Below, piece after piece: positions 32,181-34,304 of a DNA stretch of 34,304 nucleotides; the stretch's first letter is position 1; every line of letters begins with the position of its first letter. The translations under genes were made by a program, and so were the position numbers. The notes beneath the pieces were generated by a model that had not been told where the DNA came from, did no database searches, and saw only the letters and a list, made by a program, of their open reading frames with translations. Origin of the DNA: Bacillota bacterium (lineage in GTDB: Bacteria; Bacillota; DTU030; DUMP01); NCBI GenBank assembly GCA_030154105.1, contig JASKKP010000023.1:1-34304 (forward strand), given 5' to 3'.

Positions 32181-33530
32181 TCAGGAGAGCTTAGCTAGGA
32201 TCTTCGCCAGGGCAGCGTCGTCGAGGCTGGAATCCTGGAGCTCGCCGGCGAGGTAGGCGTCGTAAGCGCTGAGGTCGAGGAAGCCGTGACCGCTCAGGTT
32301 AAAGAGAATTGTCCGCTTTTCACTTGCTTCTCTCGCGGCTAAGGCTTCGTCGATGGCCGCCCTTATGGCGTGAGCGGACTCCGGCGCCGGGACGATGCCT
32401 TCAGCGCGGGCAAACAGCACCGCCGCCTCAAACACCGCCAGCTGCCCGTAGGCCTTGGCTTCAATCAACCCGTCGTGCAGGAGCTGGCTTTGGATGGGCG
32501 AGGCGCCGTGATAGCGGAGCCCGCCTGCGTGGATGCCCGGCGGTACGAAGTCGCTGCCCAGCGTGTACATCATCATCCGCGGGGTAAGGTGCGCTTCATC
32601 GCCGAAATCGTAGGTAAACTTGCCCTTCGTCAGGCTCGGGCAGGCAGTAGGTTCCACGGCCACTATGCGGGTACGCTTACCTTCCCGGATTTTGTCGCGG
32701 ACGAAGGGAAGGGCCAGGCCGCAGAAATTGCTGCCACCTCCGCTACAGGCAATTACGGTATCCGGGTAGTGCCCGGTCTTTTCCAGCTGTTTCATAGCCT
32801 CGAGGCCAATGATGGTTTGATGCAGTACCACGTGGTTGAGCACGCTGCCGAGGGCGTAGTTCGTGTCGGGGTGCTTTACCGCGTCTTCCACGGCTTCGCT
32901 GATGGCAATGCCCAGGCTCCCCGGGGAGTCTGGATCTTTGGCCAGGACGGCGCGCCCGGCTTCGGTCTTGTCGGTCGGGCTGGCGTAAACCTCAGCCCCA
33001 AAGACCTGCATCAGCGAGCGGCGGTAGGGTTTCTGCCGGTAGCTCACCTTGACCATGTAGACCGTGCACTTAAGGCCGAAGAAATTCGCGGCCATGGCCA
33101 GAGCCGTGCCCCACTGCCCGGCGCCGGTTTCCGTAGCCAGGCGCTTTATGCCCGCCTGTTTGTTGTAGTAGGCCTGGGGGATGGCGGTGTTAAGCTTGTG
33201 GCTTCCGGCAGGGCTGGCGCCTTCGTATTTGTAGTAGATCCGGGCGGGAGTATCCAGAGTTTTCTCCAGCCGCCGGGCGCGCACAAGCGGCGAGGGCCGC
33301 CACAGCCGGTAAAGTTCGCGGACTTCTTCAGGAATCTCGATGTAGGGCTCACGCGCCATCTCCTGCTCGAGGAGCGCTTCCGGGAAAATCGCCTTGAGCT
33401 CCGCCGGAGCCATGATCTCTCCCGTGCGCGGGTTAAGCGGGGGCTTAAGCGGATTCGGCATATCGGCCTGGACGTTGTACCAGTGTGTAGGCATCTCCTG
33501 CTCACTAAGGAGTATTCTTACGTCCTCCAT
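32181..33530 (-). CDS. TrpB2-type tryptophan synthase beta subunit
   Basis: 449 aa, longer than TrpB1 (about 400) and with the TrpB2 N-terminal extension. The PLP lysine is Lys112 in [16 protein letters not shown] (134-141) lines the active site and GGGSN (264-268) binds the PLP phosphate. TrpB2 makes tryptophan from indole and serine without a tight partner TrpA. ATG 33530 follows AAAGGAG; an ATG at 33548 has a poorer site. There are no other trp genes nearby, so it probably recycles free indole. A tryptophan T-box upstream and a terminator downstream make it a self-contained unit. Confidence 0.95.
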   Translation of the reverse strand: MEDVRILLSEQEMPTHWYNVQADMPNPLKPPLNPRTGEIMAPAELKAIFPEALLEQEMAREPYIEIPEEVRELYRLWRPSPLVRARRLEKTLDTPARIYYKYEGASPAGSHKLNTAIPQAYYNKQAGIKRLATETGAGQWGTALAMAANFFGLKCTVYMVKVSYRQKPYRRSLMQVFGAEVYASPTDKTEAGRAVLAKDPDSPGSLGIAISEAVEDAVKHPDTNYALGSVLNHVVLHQTIIGLEAMKQLEKTGHYPDTVIACSGGGSNFCGLALPFVRDKIREGKRTRIVAVEPTACPSLTKGKFTYDFGDEAHLTPRMMMYTLGSDFVPPGIHAGGLRYHGASPIQSQLLHDGLIEAKAYGQLAVFEAAVLFARAEGIVPAPESAHAIRAAIDEALAAREASEKRTILFNLSGHGFLDLSAYDAYLAGELQDSSLDDAALAKILAKLS

Positions 33531-33647
33531 TCTCAGCACTCCTTTCATCTTTCTTTCACCCGGCCTTCTTACCCACCAAGCAAACTTTTGTTCTGGGTCT
33601 CCGTCCGCCGGCGGCCTCCCTTCAGGTCATCGGCATCACCCCCTACT

Positions 33648-33981
33648 GAAAAAGAAAAGCACCCGCCCGCAAGGGACGGATGCTCTCCGTGGTGCCACCC
33701 TAATTAGCCCTGGTAAAACAAAAAGCACGCTATCATTCAGGATAGTGTGCTTTTTGCCACCTAAATGAAAGGGCCGTCTTTACGGATACGGCGGTAAACC
33801 GCGATATCCTGTCCGGCTAACGGCGGACTTCCGGGTGCAGCTACTTAGCCCGGCAGCTTTAGCCACACCTGCTCAGGGGCCCATTCGCCTCGGCTTCCGG
33901 CACCGCCTTCCCACCGCCGGCGGCTCTCTTCAGCCTTCCGCCCAGGGTACTCTTCCCCTTCGTCGCATTGCCGAGTACGTT
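33648..33981 (-). promoter_or_regulatory. Tryptophan T-box leader upstream of trpB2
   Basis: The minus-strand transcript has the AGTA motif of stem I (near 33948) and a specifier-loop codon UGG (33881-33883, in GAATGGGC). Stem III (AAAGCACACTATC/GATAGCGTGCTTT) is at about 33722-33756. The T-box itself is GGGTGGCACCACGG (33687-33700). A terminator stem (33658-33684) with TTTTCTTTTT follows. Uncharged tRNA-Trp would pair with the T-box and favour antitermination. The specifier assignment is by eye but agrees with the gene controlled. Confidence 0.9.
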
Positions 33982-33987
33982 AAATGC

Positions 33988-34017
33988 ATTTTACCACAGT
34001 CGGCAGCCCGAGCGCAA
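33988..34017 (-). promoter_or_regulatory. Promoter of the T-box/trpB2 transcript
   Basis: TAAAAT (33988-33993) and TTGCGC (34012-34017) at 18-bp spacing, with transcription expected to start near 33981, just before stem I of the T-box. Confidence 0.65.
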
Positions 34018-34054
34018 CCGGTATTTTCTCGCCTGGCCGCCCAAGGCAGTTCCT

Positions 34055-34148
34055 TGGCGGGAGTGTGTGGGAATCGAACCCACCGCGGGCGAACTCGTCC
34101 GCCGCCGGATTTGAAGTCCGGGCAAGCCACCAGGCCCGATCCACCCCC
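34055..34148 (-). tRNA. selC: tRNA-Sec (anticodon TCA)
   Basis: A 94-nt tRNA on the minus strand. The anticodon stem-loop is CCGGA-CTTCAAA-TCCGG with TCA, reading UGA. The long variable arm GCGGACGA-GTT-CGCCCGC, the extended acceptor stem (GGGGGTGG with ACACTCCC; the eighth pair is G-A, not Watson-Crick), the T arm GTGGG-TTCGATT-CCCAC, discriminator G and encoded CCA are all selC features. It decodes the UGA in selD at 16081-16083. selA and selB are not in the window. Confidence 0.96.
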
Positions 34149-34160
34149 ACTTCCTTCCCG

Positions 34161-34190
34161 ATTATAGCACCAGAGTTCGCCGGGAAGCAA
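34161..34190 (-). promoter_or_regulatory. Promoter of tRNA-Sec
   Basis: TATAAT (34161-34166) and TTGCTT (34185-34190) with an 18-bp spacer, 13 bases upstream of the tRNA 5' end. Confidence 0.7.
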
Positions 34191-34304
34191 GAAACCTAGG
34201 TAGCTGGATAGAGTCAAGCTACTGTAGGTCAACCATCACGAAAAGAGTCCTCTACCGCAGCACCAACAAGGACAGAGCCGATTAGGGTTAGGAGTTCTAC
34301 CCCA

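Noticed and set aside
34228..34303. Short open minus-strand frame at the right edge
   Set aside because: About 25 codons ending in TGA, possibly the end of a gene beyond the window, but too short to support.

Overview
The window looks like a chromosomal segment of a GC-rich, anaerobic, spore-forming member of the Clostridia, of the Moorella/Ammonifex/Thermoanaerobacterales type. That placement is an inference. It rests on the Firmicute replication and ribosomal order (rpsF-ssb-rpsR ... gdpP-rplI-dnaB ... purA), a CotF-type coat protein, a SCIFF peptide with its radical SAM maturase, a T-box leader, PhoP-type Pho boxes and a selenocysteine system. Nearly everything is on the minus strand. The exceptions are a plus-strand island at about 24.26-26.97 kb and a possible truncated gene at the left edge.

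Reading the minus strand by region. 1-6.0 kb: tRNA-Lys, purA, a COG2509-type flavoprotein, a DnaC-like helicase loader, a small DnaD-like protein and dnaB. 6.0-6.4 kb: copy A of a roughly 200-bp repeat. 6.4-10.1 kb: rplI, gdpP (c-di-AMP phosphodiesterase), a yybS-like membrane protein and a MazG-like protein, mostly with overlapping stops and starts. 10.1-11.9 kb: the SCIFF maturase and its 51-residue precursor scfA, which has only five of the usual six cysteines. 11.9-14.2 kb: rpsR, ssb, rpsF, a DUF951 protein and an MscS-type channel. 14.4-17.06 kb: a selenium cluster of a LysR regulator, selD and yedF. The selD gene reads through an in-frame UGA as selenocysteine, so the protein starts 99 nt upstream of the longest ordinary ORF. 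17.06-17.77 kb: a gene-free stretch rich in inverted and direct repeats.

17.77-22.8 kb is a phosphate regulon: phoB-type regulator, pstS, pstC, pstA and a secreted alkaline phosphatase. A clear four-hexamer Pho box precedes pstS and a weaker one precedes phoA. No pstB, phoU or phoR is present. Next come a PHP-family hydrolase (22.8-23.6 kb) and copy B of the repeat (23.7-23.9 kb). The plus-strand island holds two small coat-like proteins, a polyprenyl diphosphate synthase, a UbiA prenyltransferase and a 48-residue membrane protein.

27.0-32.1 kb is a nucleoside-salvage region in decay. Ribokinase, nucleoside hydrolase and an M20 deacylase are intact. The LacI regulator, the BMP-type binding protein and the permease survive as fragments, and an amidotransferase-like gene is frameshifted. 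32.2-34.0 kb: a stand-alone trpB2 behind a tryptophan T-box leader. 34.06-34.15 kb: tRNA-Sec, the decoding partner for the UGA in selD.
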